From the NCBI GenBank assembly GCA_016718205.1, contig JADKEB010000031.1, forward strand, positions 62,001 through 126,000: a stretch of DNA of 64,000 nucleotides, given 5' to 3'. Origin of the DNA: Saprospiraceae bacterium. Lineage in GTDB: Bacteria; Bacteroidota; Bacteroidia; Chitinophagales; Saprospiraceae. Under the pieces are notes generated by a model. The model saw nothing but the letters and a program-made list of their open reading frames with translations. It ran no database searches and was not told where the DNA came from. Shown here in pieces: positions 28,005 to 36,711 of this stretch (the stretch's first letter is position 1; the number at the start of each line of letters is the position of its first letter). Made by a program: the position numbers and the translations under genes.

Positions 28005-28145
28005 CATTATTCATTTTCATGAGCAAAGTATAGGCACCTTTGGTAACAACTTATTTACCTGTAAAGATTTGATAATTAGTGATTTGTGCACTGCCAGCTA
28101 CCTTTTGCCCTGGTTTGATTTCCACCATTTCAAAACTTCGGTTTT
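28005..28145 (-). pseudogene. Relic of RND-efflux adaptor (HlyD/CusB-like), C-terminal piece 1
   Basis: Minus-strand reading gives SFEMVEIKPGQKVAGSAQI and FTGK, a stop (TAA, one change from AAA), then VVTKGAYTLLMKMNNEE. The final VTKGAYxLLMK is the characteristic end of CusB/CzcB-like membrane fusion proteins. It runs directly into the globin relic in another frame, so a deletion has joined the two. A metal-efflux operon probably once stood here. Confidence 0.6.
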
Positions 28146-28738
28146 TACTGCAGACTTATTGAAGGTTTGGTTTTTTAAAAAACATCATTCTGTATAAATT
28201 CGTTTTATGTGAACCCCAAAATCTCAGAAGGTAATTTTCAGCATTTATTCCATAAGGTTTACAATGTGTGTATAACAAAATAGAAGTTATTTTCTCTAAT
28301 AAAGAAATTCTTTGCTAACTTGTTTTTCGTTGGAAGAATGTCTATTTTTAAAAATAGTGAATAATGATGACTGATAATCAAGGTGTTATGGTGAGTTAGA
28401 TGGAATTGCACTTTTGTGAAAAAAAATTAACTTGCTACATTTGCCTATACTTACCCCCAACCCCTGAAGCGGAGATCAGCGCTAATATTGAAAGCATTGG
28501 CGTGGGTCGTCTCAAGCATAGCTTGACAAGCTCTTTAGGGAATGAGCCTGCCTGCCTACGTAGTCAGGCAGGGGTAGCGATGGAATTTAAGTATTTGTGC
28601 AGTTTGTTATGCACACGTTTACAATCAATTGTAACCTTACATTTGAACATACCTATTTTCATAAAATTACCTCAATAATTAAAAATGATTTACCTTAATT
28701 TAATTAGGCTTTTTAATAAATAAGACAATAAACATTTT
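28146..28738. other. Non-coding stretch between relics and pfkB
   Basis: No supported gene. It contains a GC-richer block at about 28448-28580 with GCCTGCC...GTCAGGCAGG inverted arms, similar to the GCCTGCC/GGCAGG arms inside MITE copy B and the spacer near 58100. The rest is AT-rich. Confidence 0.4.
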
Positions 28739-29695
28739 TTAATCAAGGTCCGTGATTGCTAAGTTAGATAGCATTTTTTCGACATCTTCTAAGCGACATA
28801 ACTCAGTGCCCGGATTGAGTGTGGCAGCCGTTCCACAAGCGACACCATATTGGATAACCTGCGTCAGGCTTTTTCCACTATGCAAAGAAAAAACAATACC
28901 TGCTACCATACTGTCACCGGCACCGACCGTACTTTTTCTTTCTACCAATGGTGGCCTTACTTGCTGTGCAAAATTTGAAGTAACCAACATGGCACCTTCA
29001 TCACCCATAGAAACCACTACTACTTCACATTTATCACTGGCTATAAGCTTGCGTGCGACATCTTTTATTTCATGCACTAAAAGTTTACTTTTACCTAAAA
29101 GGGCACTTAATTCTCCCAAATTAGGCTTGATTAAATATACGCCCGCATCTACAGCTTGTTTTAAAGCATCTCCTTTGGTGTCAACGATCAACCTAGCTTT
29201 TTTCGCTACTGCGATTGCCGATATCTCTGAAAATATGGAAAGTGGAACACCGGGTGCTAAACTACCGCTCACAACTATATATTGGAGATCTTCAGTTTGT
29301 CGAAGATGATGTAAAAAATGCTGCCATTCATCTACAGCTAATAGAGTCATCGGCATACCAAAACGATATTGTTTATGATTGGACTCATCTACAATGATAA
29401 TATTTTCTCGAGTTTCTTGCATACTTGAAATCACTAAAGTTTTTATGCTTTCTTCTGCCATCAGCTTATCAAATTTCACTCCATTACAGCCGCCAGAAAC
29501 GTACATAGCGGTAGATGTTCCTCCTAACTTATGTATAGCCCTGGAAACATTTATACCGCCACCGCCCGGCTCTGATTTGGTTAGAGAACAGCTCATTTTA
29601 ATATCAGGAGCTAAGAAGGCCACCGACACACTTTTATCAATACAAGGACTAAAAGTAAGTGTAATAATTGCAGGCATAATATAAAAGTAAGACAT
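28739..29695 (-). CDS. PfkB-family sugar-phosphate kinase (1-/6-phosphofructokinase type)
   Basis: The 318-residue kinase has the N-terminal LTFSPCIDKS motif of the 1-phosphofructokinase/PfkB branch, the GGGGINVSRAIHKLGG sugar-binding region, VVSGSLAPGVP, the KPNLGELSALL element, and the C-terminal VGAGDSMVAGIVFS signature with the catalytic base Asp. It phosphorylates fructose-6-phosphate or fructose-1-phosphate with ATP; which one cannot be read here. A second ATG at 29677 (MPAIITLTF) is the more usual start. It lies 5 bp after cbpM on the same strand and is probably in one operon with the chaperone genes. Confidence 0.9.
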   Translation of the reverse strand: MSYFYIMPAIITLTFSPCIDKSVSVAFLAPDIKMSCSLTKSEPGGGGINVSRAIHKLGGTSTAMYVSGGCNGVKFDKLMAEESIKTLVISSMQETRENIIIVDESNHKQYRFGMPMTLLAVDEWQHFLHHLRQTEDLQYIVVSGSLAPGVPLSIFSEISAIAVAKKARLIVDTKGDALKQAVDAGVYLIKPNLGELSALLGKSKLLVHEIKDVARKLIASDKCEVVVVSMGDEGAMLVTSNFAQQVRPPLVERKSTVGAGDSMVAGIVFSLHSGKSLTQVIQYGVACGTAATLNPGTELCRLEDVEKMLSNLAITDLD

Positions 29696-29700
29696 TTTGA

Positions 29701-30000
29701 TTAAATCAAAGATTCGTAGGTTAGTAATTTTCTACGTGTATTATTCAATTCCCTTCGCAATCCATCATTCTGTAACAAAAGATTTATGATCACTTCTATA
29801 CCTTCTATGTTTATACCCAGCTCATAATAAAAATGAACCATCTTCTCGATTTCCTTCAAGTCATCTTCTAGAATATACTTATCATCATTGACAACGATGA
29901 TAGTGATCAAACCATATTCGTGCAATGAATCAATGAATGACAATTCAACTTCATGGTATAGGCAAAAGTGATGTAATAGTATTTTATTGTTCTTGTCCAT
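29701..30000 (-). CDS. cbpM: CbpM-like chaperone modulator
   Basis: The 99-residue protein has the MerR-like fold of CbpM, which binds the J domain of CbpA and tunes it. Recognisable are HFCLYHEVELSFIDSLHEYGLI, an ILEDDLKEIEKMVHFYYELGINIEGIEVI helix pair typical of the family, and a C-terminal leucine-rich helix. It overlaps the 3' end of the cbpA gene by 17 bp, the normal arrangement for the pair. Confidence 0.88.
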   Translation of the reverse strand: MDKNNKILLHHFCLYHEVELSFIDSLHEYGLITIIVVNDDKYILEDDLKEIEKMVHFYYELGINIEGIEVIINLLLQNDGLRRELNNTRRKLLTYESLI

Positions 30001-30658
30001 CTTGTCTTAATTTTTGAAGTTCGCTAAACAATTCTTTTTCTTTATCAGTGAGTTTCGAAGGTAACTTTATATTGAACATAATGTACAAGTCACCGAATTC
30101 ATTTTCTTTTTTATATACAGGAAAACCTTTGCCTTTTAATTTTACTTTAGAAGAAGACTGCGTGCCTTCAGCAATTTTCAATTTCACTTTACCATCAAAT
30201 GTAGCGACTAAAATTTCTCCTCCTAGGACAGCTGTGTAAAGATCAATATCAACCGTTTTATATAAGTTGTTCCCATCTCTCTTAAAAGCTGTATTGTTTT
30301 CAACGGCAAAAGTTATATAAAGATCACCATTAGGGCCGCCATTCACGCCCGAACCTCCATGCCCTGCTATTTTTATTATTTGGCCATCTTCGATACCAGC
30401 CGGAAAAGTAAGCCTGATCTGCTTGCCATTGACTGTAATGGTTTGTTTTTGTGTTTTATAAACATCAGTCAACTGCAATGTTAGTCCTGCTTGAATATCT
30501 TGGCCTCTAAATTTCGTTTGACGGCCGCGACTGCCTGATTCGTTGCCAAACATAGATCCAAAAAAGTCAGAAAAATCGCCTGAATACTCTCCTGAATAAT
30601 TTTCTGAACCAAAAGGTTGACCAGAACTTCCTTGTGACCTGCCTTGGCTTCGTTGCAT
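29984..30658 (-). CDS. cbpA: CbpA/DnaJ-type co-chaperone, main part (linker and C-terminal domains)
   Basis: This 224-residue frame holds the Gly/Ser/Phe-rich linker (GEYSGDFSDFFGSMFG) and the two C-terminal substrate-binding domains (QDIQAGLTLQLTDVYK, RLTFPAGIEDGQIIKIAGHG, GDLYITF, LGGEILVATFDGKVKLKI, KLKGKGFPVY). There is no zinc finger, which fits CbpA rather than DnaJ. The J domain is encoded directly upstream (30661-30899) in other frames, so the real gene spans 29984-30899 and the ATG at 30658 is internal. cbpM follows with overlap. Confidence 0.88.
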   Translation of the reverse strand: MQRSQGRSQGSSGQPFGSENYSGEYSGDFSDFFGSMFGNESGSRGRQTKFRGQDIQAGLTLQLTDVYKTQKQTITVNGKQIRLTFPAGIEDGQIIKIAGHGGSGVNGGPNGDLYITFAVENNTAFKRDGNNLYKTVDIDLYTAVLGGEILVATFDGKVKLKIAEGTQSSSKVKLKGKGFPVYKKENEFGDLYIMFNIKLPSKLTDKEKELFSELQKLRQDGQEQ

Positions 30659-30660
30659 TT

Positions 30661-30899
30661 TTTCTATTTCGTCTGCGTGTTGCCAATCTTTTCCATATTT
30701 ATCATACTTTTCCTTTTGTCGGGATCACTCAGCACTTCGTTGGCTTCATTTATTTCCTTAAATTTTCTTTCGGCCTCTTTGTTATCAGGGTTAAGGTCAG
30801 GATGATATTTTCTGCCAATTTTCTATATGCAGATTTGATGTCTGCTTCGCTCGCTGTATTAGAAATACCAAGCGCTTTATAATAATCTATGTATTCCAT
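30661..30899 (-). CDS. cbpA: CbpA J domain, N-terminal part, two one-base losses
   Basis: The ATG at 30899 opens [20 protein letters not shown] and IKSAYRKLA, the start of a J domain. Then one A is missing (near 30806-30816, A run), after which the next frame gives [20 protein letters not shown] with the HPD motif that stimulates DnaK. A second A is missing near 30707-30711, and the third frame joins [19 protein letters not shown] to the main part. Every residue of a normal J domain can be recovered, so these look like read errors rather than decay. Confidence 0.8.
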
Positions 30900-30986
30900 T
30901 CAATTTAATTACAGTCAGGTAAAAGTAAATTACATATACACTCATGTAAATGTAAGTTCAAGCAATAAGTGCAACAGGTTGTTGCT

Positions 30987-31042
30987 CCATTCTGGGCATT
31001 GTGAAGCTAAGGCGTAGCCGAGCGAAACGAAGCCCAGAATGG
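30987..31042. repeat. Inverted repeat 5' of an IS30-like relic
   Basis: CCATTCTGGGC (30987-30997) and GCCCAGAATGG (31032-31042) are perfect eleven-base inverted arms, extendable to fourteen bases with one G-T pair. The 34-base loop is GC-richer than its surroundings. It lies 32 bp before the transposase-like start codon and may be the leader or left end of the element. Confidence 0.6.
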
Positions 31043-31074
31043 GGCAAGCTGAAAATACTACCTTTGTAGTACTA

Positions 31075-31188
31075 ATGACAAAAAAGAATAAACAGCTTGA
31101 CCTAGTACAAAGTTACAAAATTGAAGTATATTTATCTTCTGGGCATTCCCAGGGCAAATGGAAAAGATACCATATGTCAATAATTTGA
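31075..31188 (+). pseudogene. IS30-family transposase relic, N-terminal helix-turn-helix only
   Basis: A 37-codon reading starts MTKKNKQLDLVQSYKIEVYL and continues SSGHSQGKW before a stop at 31186-31188. This matches the N-terminal helix-turn-helix of IS30 transposases (LTLEERYQIEALLKAGHSQ pattern). The DDE catalytic domain is absent; a second-family repeat follows instead. The element is dead. Confidence 0.6.
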
Positions 31189-31210
31189 AAAAATTATAGG
31201 AAATTTATAT

Positions 31211-31310
31211 TTAAAATAAATTGGTTTGCGAAAATTTAATTTATCAATTTATTCATTTTGAGTATAATGGCGACAGAATTATTTGCAAAATAAATTCTCG
31301 TCGGAATACA
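31211..31310. repeat. Second dispersed repeat family, copy F (uninterrupted)
   Basis: About 100 bp from TTAAAATAAATTGGTTTGCG to AATTCTCGTCGGAATA nearly identical to the interior of 50392-50546 and to 718-886 without its insert. It holds the site GAGTATAATGG that is split by the 72-bp insert at 766-837. Non-coding. Confidence 0.65.
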
Positions 31311-31358
31311 ATTAATCATTAGCAATTAGTAGTAATTGGAAATTTACATTGAAGCCTT

Positions 31359-32753
31359 TCATTTTTGATTCAGATATATTTTAATACTATTTTTGCCTAC
31401 CTGAATCAAATAAATCCCATTTATAAGATTCAGATTTGAAATTTCGACTCTCATCTCCTTTCCTATAGGTTTGTTTAGTAGTTCTTTACCGGAAAGATCA
31501 TAAAGTTTCATATTATTATTGACTAAATGTTCAGGACCTGTAAATTTCAAAAATGATTCTTCATACTTTACTTCAAAGTGTATATTTTCATCAAATGAAT
31601 TCGTGGCAGTTGTGTTTTTATTGAAAAGCCATTTGTAGGCGGCAGGAAACTCACGCGCCCAATACCACTCGGAGTGTTTGCCATCTGCATGGCTTATTTT
31701 GTATACCTGATGCTCTGAAGCTCCTGCATTCTTGAGCGTATTGTTCATTTTTTCCATATCCCCTATCTGATTTCCTCCTTCCTGTGCTCCGGCAAGTAAG
31801 TAGAAATAACTGAAAGGTTTTACACCTGTGTCAGAAACCTGTTTGTAACTATCCTGAGAAAACCAATAGGAAGACGATAATGCCCCGGTTTTTCCAAATA
31901 CTTCAGGATAAGCTATGCCGGCATACATTGATATCAAACCACCCATTGAGCTTCCCATCATTCCGGTATGATCTCTGTCTGCAAGGGTTCTGTAATTCTT
32001 GTCAATATAAGGCTTAAGTGTTTTTACAATAAAATCTATATATTCATCACCTTGTCCTCCTCCATACTGTGCATGGACCCATGGAGAGTATTCATTGAGC
32101 CTATTGCTCCCTCCGTTGTCTATTCCGACTACTATACAACCATAGTCACCTCTGTCAAAGAGGGAATCTAAAGATTCATCTACGCCCCATTCGCCTGAAA
32201 AACTTGTTTTTTTATCAAAAAGATTTTGACCATCATGCATATACAACACAGGATAAGTTTTTGCTGACGTATTGTAATCTTTGGGCAGATACATCCATAT
32301 CCTTCTTTTTCTGTTCAATTGCGGTATCAGGAAGGTGTCGGATAATATCCTGACCTGTGCGCTTGCTGTTGATGGTGCAGTGGAAGCTCCTTCCCATCCG
32401 GCGATAGTCAGTTCAACCGTTTTGGGACTTCCTTCATAAGTGGCAGTTCTGTCAGGAATAAAACTACCTTGAGCATTTCCTTCCACCGTAGCCCAGCTAC
32501 CACGTGTAAATTTAAATTTGTGGCCACCTGTTGAAGGGGTAAATGTGATAGTGTATTCGGTATTGTTTAGTTTTGTCATGGCATATTGAGTACTGCCGGG
32601 ATTCCAGCCATTCATAGTCCCTGCCAAATATATGGTGGCATCCGATGGAGTATTTGAAGGCACAGAAGTGATTTTGATGGTCAACTGACTGCACAATACA
32701 AAAGAAAGAGTCAGGCAATAAGTTACCGACAAGAAAAACCTTTGAATCATCAT
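31359..32753 (-). CDS. Secreted esterase (esterase D-like) with glycogen-binding-like N-domain and T9SS tail
   Basis: The start is the ATG at 32753 (MMIQRFFLSV), which begins a signal peptide; the frame runs further back only to a TTG. Residues about 25-115 form a CBM48/E-set-like beta domain (AGTMNGWNPG, HKFKFTRGSWATVEGN). An alpha/beta hydrolase domain follows, with PVLYMHDGQNLFD, the nucleophile elbow GSSMGGLIS and a His in ADGKHSEWYW, as in Fes/IroE-type and feruloyl esterases. The last 80 residues are a T9SS sorting domain (MKLYDLSGKELL, INGIYLIQVG). It lies 16 bp after fbp on the same strand. The substrate is unknown. Confidence 0.88.
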   Translation of the reverse strand: MMIQRFFLSVTYCLTLSFVLCSQLTIKITSVPSNTPSDATIYLAGTMNGWNPGSTQYAMTKLNNTEYTITFTPSTGGHKFKFTRGSWATVEGNAQGSFIPDRTATYEGSPKTVELTIAGWEGASTAPSTASAQVRILSDTFLIPQLNRKRRIWMYLPKDYNTSAKTYPVLYMHDGQNLFDKKTSFSGEWGVDESLDSLFDRGDYGCIVVGIDNGGSNRLNEYSPWVHAQYGGGQGDEYIDFIVKTLKPYIDKNYRTLADRDHTGMMGSSMGGLISMYAGIAYPEVFGKTGALSSSYWFSQDSYKQVSDTGVKPFSYFYLLAGAQEGGNQIGDMEKMNNTLKNAGASEHQVYKISHADGKHSEWYWAREFPAAYKWLFNKNTTATNSFDENIHFEVKYEESFLKFTGPEHLVNNNMKLYDLSGKELLNKPIGKEMRVEISNLNLINGIYLIQVGKNSIKIYLNQK

Positions 32754-32769
32754 TTTAGGTTTTTGGGTT

Positions 32770-33768
32770 TTATACAACTACACCATATTTTTCAACAAAT
32801 TCTTTCATATCTCTTACCATATCCCTCGAACCCATCACAATGGAGGAAGTCTGATGCAATGATTTGATTTCGAGATCAAGTACTCTTTCCAGTTTGCAGG
32901 TGAGTGCTGTGCCTCCCGCCTGTTCTATCAGAAAAGACATTGGATAACATTCATAAAGAAGCCTCAATTTACCTTTGGGATACTTCCTTGTATTGGGGTA
33001 TAAAAATATCCCACCCTGAAACATGATGCGGTGGATATCCGATACCATACTTCCTATATATCTCAACCGATAATTTAAGTCAGAACAGTGGTCTATGTAC
33101 CGCCTCATTTCCAAATCAAATTTGAGATAATAACCCTGATTGACTGAATAATAGTTACCGGCAATGGGCATTTGAATGTTTTTATGTGAGAGACAAAACT
33201 CACCAATACTAGGATCGAGTGTAAATCCATTCAGACCATTTCCTGTAGAATACACAAGTAGGGTAGAAGTACCATATAAGATATACCCAGCCGCCACCAT
33301 TTGGGAACCTTTTTGTAAAAAATCTTCAATGATACAAGGCTTATTGGGGTCACTAACTCTTTTGTAAATTCCAAAAATGGTACCCACCGAAACGTTCACA
33401 TCTATATTGGATGATCCATCTAAAGGATCCATGACCACTACATAGTTGCCCGTATTTGTTGCATTTTTTACGGGTATAAAATCCTGGTTTTCTTCTGATG
33501 CTATACCACATACTTCTCCAGAATAAGATAGTGTTTCAATAAATTTTTCATTAGTAAACATATCGAGCTTCTGAACATCATCCCCAGTAGAATTTGTACT
33601 ACCTTCTACCCCAAGAATATTTACCAGTCCGGCTTTATTGACTTCTCTGTTTACTATCTTGGCAGCAATTCCAATATCTCTTAGGAGTCGGCTGAAACTA
33701 CCTGAAGAATGAGGGGTTTCCTTTTCTGAACGGATGATAAACTCATCCAGAGTTACTATCTTGTTCAT
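32770..33768 (-). CDS. fbp: Fructose-1,6-bisphosphatase, class I
   Basis: The 332-residue enzyme converts fructose-1,6-bisphosphate to fructose-6-phosphate in gluconeogenesis. The metal-binding motif DPLDGSSNIDVNVSVGTIFGIY is intact, as are SEENQDF, YIGSMVSDIHRIMFQGGIF and the RLLYECYPMSFLIEQAGG region. Length is usual. The PfkB-type kinase of the opposite reaction class lies 3 kb away on the same strand, but repeats and the IS30 relic separate the two. Confidence 0.96.
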   Translation of the reverse strand: MNKIVTLDEFIIRSEKETPHSSGSFSRLLRDIGIAAKIVNREVNKAGLVNILGVEGSTNSTGDDVQKLDMFTNEKFIETLSYSGEVCGIASEENQDFIPVKNATNTGNYVVVMDPLDGSSNIDVNVSVGTIFGIYKRVSDPNKPCIIEDFLQKGSQMVAAGYILYGTSTLLVYSTGNGLNGFTLDPSIGEFCLSHKNIQMPIAGNYYSVNQGYYLKFDLEMRRYIDHCSDLNYRLRYIGSMVSDIHRIMFQGGIFLYPNTRKYPKGKLRLLYECYPMSFLIEQAGGTALTCKLERVLDLEIKSLHQTSSIVMGSRDMVRDMKEFVEKYGVVV

Positions 33769-34017
33769 ACAATGAATATATTTGGTTAGGTGCAGTAAAA
33801 TTACTATTTCTTAAGATAAAAACCAGATAAAAGGAAATTTATTTATCTCAGCTAAGCTAATGGAGCAAACAGTTTTTATTTGGAAGAATCAAGTATTTGT
33901 TGGTGAATGAATTAGAAAATTATAATTATCTTTAAAAATAATATTGAAAAATGGCTCTAATTGCAAAATTTATTTATCTTTCACCCTTATTAACATTTTT
34001 TTAAACCAACTTTTTTT

Positions 34018-34809
34018 ATGAGAATATTATTAATAGCACTTTTAGTATTATTGTGGCTCATATTGGGTTGGCTGTTCTACAAGGATTATCAAAAATGTTG
34101 TATACCAAAAGATGTGGTTCCAGAGACAGCTGTAAGCAGTGCAAAATCTGGTCCCATACTTTTTAACTGGGGTAGCAGCGTTCCTGTCCTTGGAGATGGT
34201 TGGCCGCGTACGAGAGATTCTTTGGCAGCTCTTGCCACTGACACCACTGCACTGGAGATTTCAGGGTATTACTGTAATAACGCAATTCCTGATGAAACTG
34301 AAGACCTAGGTTTGTCAAGAGCCGCAGATACTCGAAAACTTTTCCCTGAATTACAGGACGAGCGAATTATATTGTTGGCCAAAGGTCGGGATTGTGACTC
34401 ATCAAACCAATCTTCCTTATTCGAGTCTGTAGAATTTAATATTCGTAAAAGGACTGAAATGATCAAGGAGATGGACGATAGAACCCTGATTTATTTTCCG
34501 ACCAATTCGACCCAAAAACTCAACAGTACAGAGGTCGAAACCTATCTTAACGATGTCGCCACAAGGCTAATGAAAACCGCCGAATCTGTAGTCCTGACAG
34601 GTCATACAGATGCAATAGGTGATGCTGACAAAAATATGGTGCTTGGTCAGAGACGTGCTGATATTGTTAAAAAATACCTTATCACAAAGGGTGTTGACCC
34701 AACTAAGATATCTTCTGTCTCAAAAGGAGAAGAGCAACCGATAGCAGACAATAGTACTGAAGACGGCAGATCAAAAAACCGAAGAACTGAACTGCAAATT
34801 ATTAAATAA
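34018..34809 (+). CDS. Inner-membrane-anchored OmpA-domain protein
   Basis: The 263-residue protein begins with one membrane span (LLIALLVLLWLILGWLFY) and no cleavage site. The central part (about 45-150) contains a BON-like or degenerate OmpA-like half (TALEISGYYCNNAIPDETED, GLSRAADTRKLF). The C-terminal OmpA domain (about 160-263) has LIYFPTNSTQKL, VVLTGHTDAIGDADKN, LGQRRADIVKKYLI and GRSKNRRTEL, the peptidoglycan-binding set with Asp and Arg. It is 21 bp upstream of the double helix-hairpin-helix gene, so the two are co-transcribed. Confidence 0.85.
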   Translation: MRILLIALLVLLWLILGWLFYKDYQKCCIPKDVVPETAVSSAKSGPILFNWGSSVPVLGDGWPRTRDSLAALATDTTALEISGYYCNNAIPDETEDLGLSRAADTRKLFPELQDERIILLAKGRDCDSSNQSSLFESVEFNIRKRTEMIKEMDDRTLIYFPTNSTQKLNSTEVETYLNDVATRLMKTAESVVLTGHTDAIGDADKNMVLGQRRADIVKKYLITKGVDPTKISSVSKGEEQPIADNSTEDGRSKNRRTELQIIK

Positions 34810-34830
34810 TACTTTAAAAAATAAATAATT

Positions 34831-35823
34831 ATGACAACATTATTCTCAATTTCATTTTGTGATACATGGTGGGTAGCATGGTTGTTACTACCTTTACTTG
34901 GCTTGGCTCTCGGGTGGTTGTTGTGGGGCAAATATAAAGACATGGTCGAAAGCTTAGTTACTGAAAACAAAAATCTAAGCATTAGAATTCAAGGACTTTT
35001 AGCAGATCTTGCTGATTGTAAAACTGCCAGAGCTGAGGCTGATGGTAACGTTTCAATGCTTCGTGGTCGTATGAGAGAACTTGAAGCAAGTGGAACTACC
35101 AAATCGGGAGCCGTAAAACTTGATACAACTACCGCAGCTACCTTTCCAGCATCAATAGCTGCAACTACTGTCAGTGAGTCTTCAAATGTAGCTGACGACT
35201 CAGTAGAAGGTGGGGATGCTTGGTTTACTGCTATTGGCAGAGATAAATTACAAGTGATAGAAGGCATCGGTCCTAAAATGGAAGAAGTACTTAAAGAAAA
35301 CGGAATAAACGATTTTAATAAACTTTCATTGGCAACACCACATTCATTAAGAGCTATTTTGGATAAATATGGAGATAAGTACAGAATCATTGATCCTAAT
35401 ACATGGCCCCAACAGGCTGCGCTTGCTGACATCAGACAATGGGATGATTTGATAAATCTTCAAAAAATTTTGGACACGGGTAGAAGTGATACAGTTACAG
35501 ATGGGCAAACTGACTCAAAACTCGAAAAATGGCTCATCAAAGCCGGTATAATCCGTAGATGGACACAGGATGATCTGAAAGCAGTAGAAGGTATAGGTCC
35601 AAAAATAGAAGCTTTGCTGTATAATGCAGGCATAAGGACATGGAAGGCACTCTCTGAAACACCTGTTTCCAGCATTCAGGAGATACTTACTGCAGCAGGA
35701 CCAAGGTTTGCTCTGGCAGATCCGGGCACATGGCCGAAACAATCGGGCCTTGCAGCTGTCGGTAAGTGGGATGAACTGCAGGTGTTGCAGGACGCCCTCA
35801 ACTCAGGTAAGTCTAAAAAGTAG
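34831..35823 (+). CDS. Membrane-anchored protein with two helix-hairpin-helix modules
   Basis: The 330-residue protein has an N-terminal membrane span (WWVAWLLLPLLGLALGWLLWG), a coiled coil (about 36-88), a Ser/Thr/Ala-rich linker, and two repeats 109 residues apart. Each starts with a helix-hairpin-helix (LQVIEGIGPKMEEVL at about 140; LKAVEGIGPKIEALL at about 249) and ends with a conserved half (IIDPNTWPQQAALA...WDDLINLQ; LADPGTWPKQSGLA...WDELQVLQ). EGIGPK hairpins usually bind DNA or mediate protein contacts. The pairing with an OmpA-domain protein suggests an envelope role, but the function is unknown. A terminator follows. Confidence 0.82.
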   Translation: MTTLFSISFCDTWWVAWLLLPLLGLALGWLLWGKYKDMVESLVTENKNLSIRIQGLLADLADCKTARAEADGNVSMLRGRMRELEASGTTKSGAVKLDTTTAATFPASIAATTVSESSNVADDSVEGGDAWFTAIGRDKLQVIEGIGPKMEEVLKENGINDFNKLSLATPHSLRAILDKYGDKYRIIDPNTWPQQAALADIRQWDDLINLQKILDTGRSDTVTDGQTDSKLEKWLIKAGIIRRWTQDDLKAVEGIGPKIEALLYNAGIRTWKALSETPVSSIQEILTAAGPRFALADPGTWPKQSGLAAVGKWDELQVLQDALNSGKSKK

Positions 35824-35840
35824 TAAATCACAATTATTTT

Positions 35841-35874
35841 AAAAAGGGAAGAATTAAAACGCTTCCCTTTTTTT
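35841..35874 (+). terminator. Rho-independent terminator after the OmpA/HhH operon
   Basis: AAAAAGGGAAG (35841-35851) pairs with CTTCCCTTTTT (from 35862), followed by a T run to 35874. It lies 18 bp after the stop codon and ends the two-gene operon. Confidence 0.85.
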
Positions 35875-35949
35875 AGATATTTCTAAGGGGTTACAATTTT
35901 TTAAATTTTTACAAGCAAATTTACTTTAAGTATAAATATTAAAAAAAGC

Positions 35950-35957
35950 TATATTTG
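35950..35957 (+). promoter_or_regulatory. -7 box for ftsE
   Basis: TATATTTG matches TAnnTTTG. Because a transcript starting just downstream would not include a TTG start at 35955, this box supports the TTG at 35985 as the true ftsE start. Confidence 0.5.
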
Positions 35958-35984
35958 TGCCTTATTAAGCAACCTATATTTATT

Positions 35985-36662
35985 TTGAATAAAGTTTCTG
36001 TAGTTTCATTTGAAAACGTAGATGTCCTTCAGGACGAAAACGTGGTTCTTTCGGGAGTACATTTCAATCTCGCCCCTGCCGAGACATGTTATATCATTGG
36101 CAAATCGGGTAGTGGAAAAACAAGTTTTCTAAAAACAATTTACGGCAGTTTGCCTATCCGAACCGGTAAGGCGTCAGTAGCCGGATTTCACTTACACAAT
36201 CTGGAAGAAAAGAATATACCTATGCTGAGACGTAAGATAGGCATGGTCTTTCAGGATTTTATACTTTTTGATGATTGGAGTGTAGGTAAAAACCTAATGT
36301 ACATACTTGAAGCTACGGGCTGGAAAGACAGGACACAAATGCATTCAAGGGTCCTACAGGTATTGAATATGGTGGGATTGGCTGGTCATGAGAAAAAAAA
36401 TGTATCTGTTCTTTCTGGAGGTGAGCAACAGCGGGTTGTCATAGCAAGAGCACTGCTCAACAATCCACCTGTAATCATAGCTGATGAGCCCACCGGCAAC
36501 CTTGATCCTGATACAAGCGATGAAATTCTGTACCTTTTGAACAGGCTGGCAAGAGAATTTAGTACTTCCATCATTATCGCTACCCATGATTACAGACTGA
36601 TCCAAAAGTTTCCTGCAAGAGTGTATAAATGCGAATCAGGAAGTCTTACAGAAGTGAGTTAG
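35985..36662 (+). CDS. ftsE: Cell-division ABC transporter ATPase FtsE
   Basis: The ATPase has Walker [10 protein letters not shown], the Q-loop at VFQDFILFD, the signature [16 protein letters not shown], Walker [13 protein letters not shown] and the switch His in IATHDY. The [18 protein letters not shown] start and overall size fit FtsE, which works with FtsX to activate cell-wall hydrolases at the septum. I chose TTG at 35985 (LNKVSVVSF) because a -7 box overlaps the more upstream TTG at 35955. ftsX is not adjacent; solitary ftsE is usual in this phylum. Another lipoprotein-type ABC ATPase role (LolD) is possible. Confidence 0.82.
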   Translation: MNKVSVVSFENVDVLQDENVVLSGVHFNLAPAETCYIIGKSGSGKTSFLKTIYGSLPIRTGKASVAGFHLHNLEEKNIPMLRRKIGMVFQDFILFDDWSVGKNLMYILEATGWKDRTQMHSRVLQVLNMVGLAGHEKKNVSVLSGGEQQRVVIARALLNNPPVIIADEPTGNLDPDTSDEILYLLNRLAREFSTSIIIATHDYRLIQKFPARVYKCESGSLTEVS

Positions 36663-36711
36663 ATCAAGGTCTTTTGAATATTCCTTTAATATCATTAAAT
36701 TAATATACTTC

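Noticed and set aside
28400..28678. A 92-codon plus-strand frame
   Set aside because: It crosses GC-richer inverted arms and has no family likeness or coding character; treated as non-coding.
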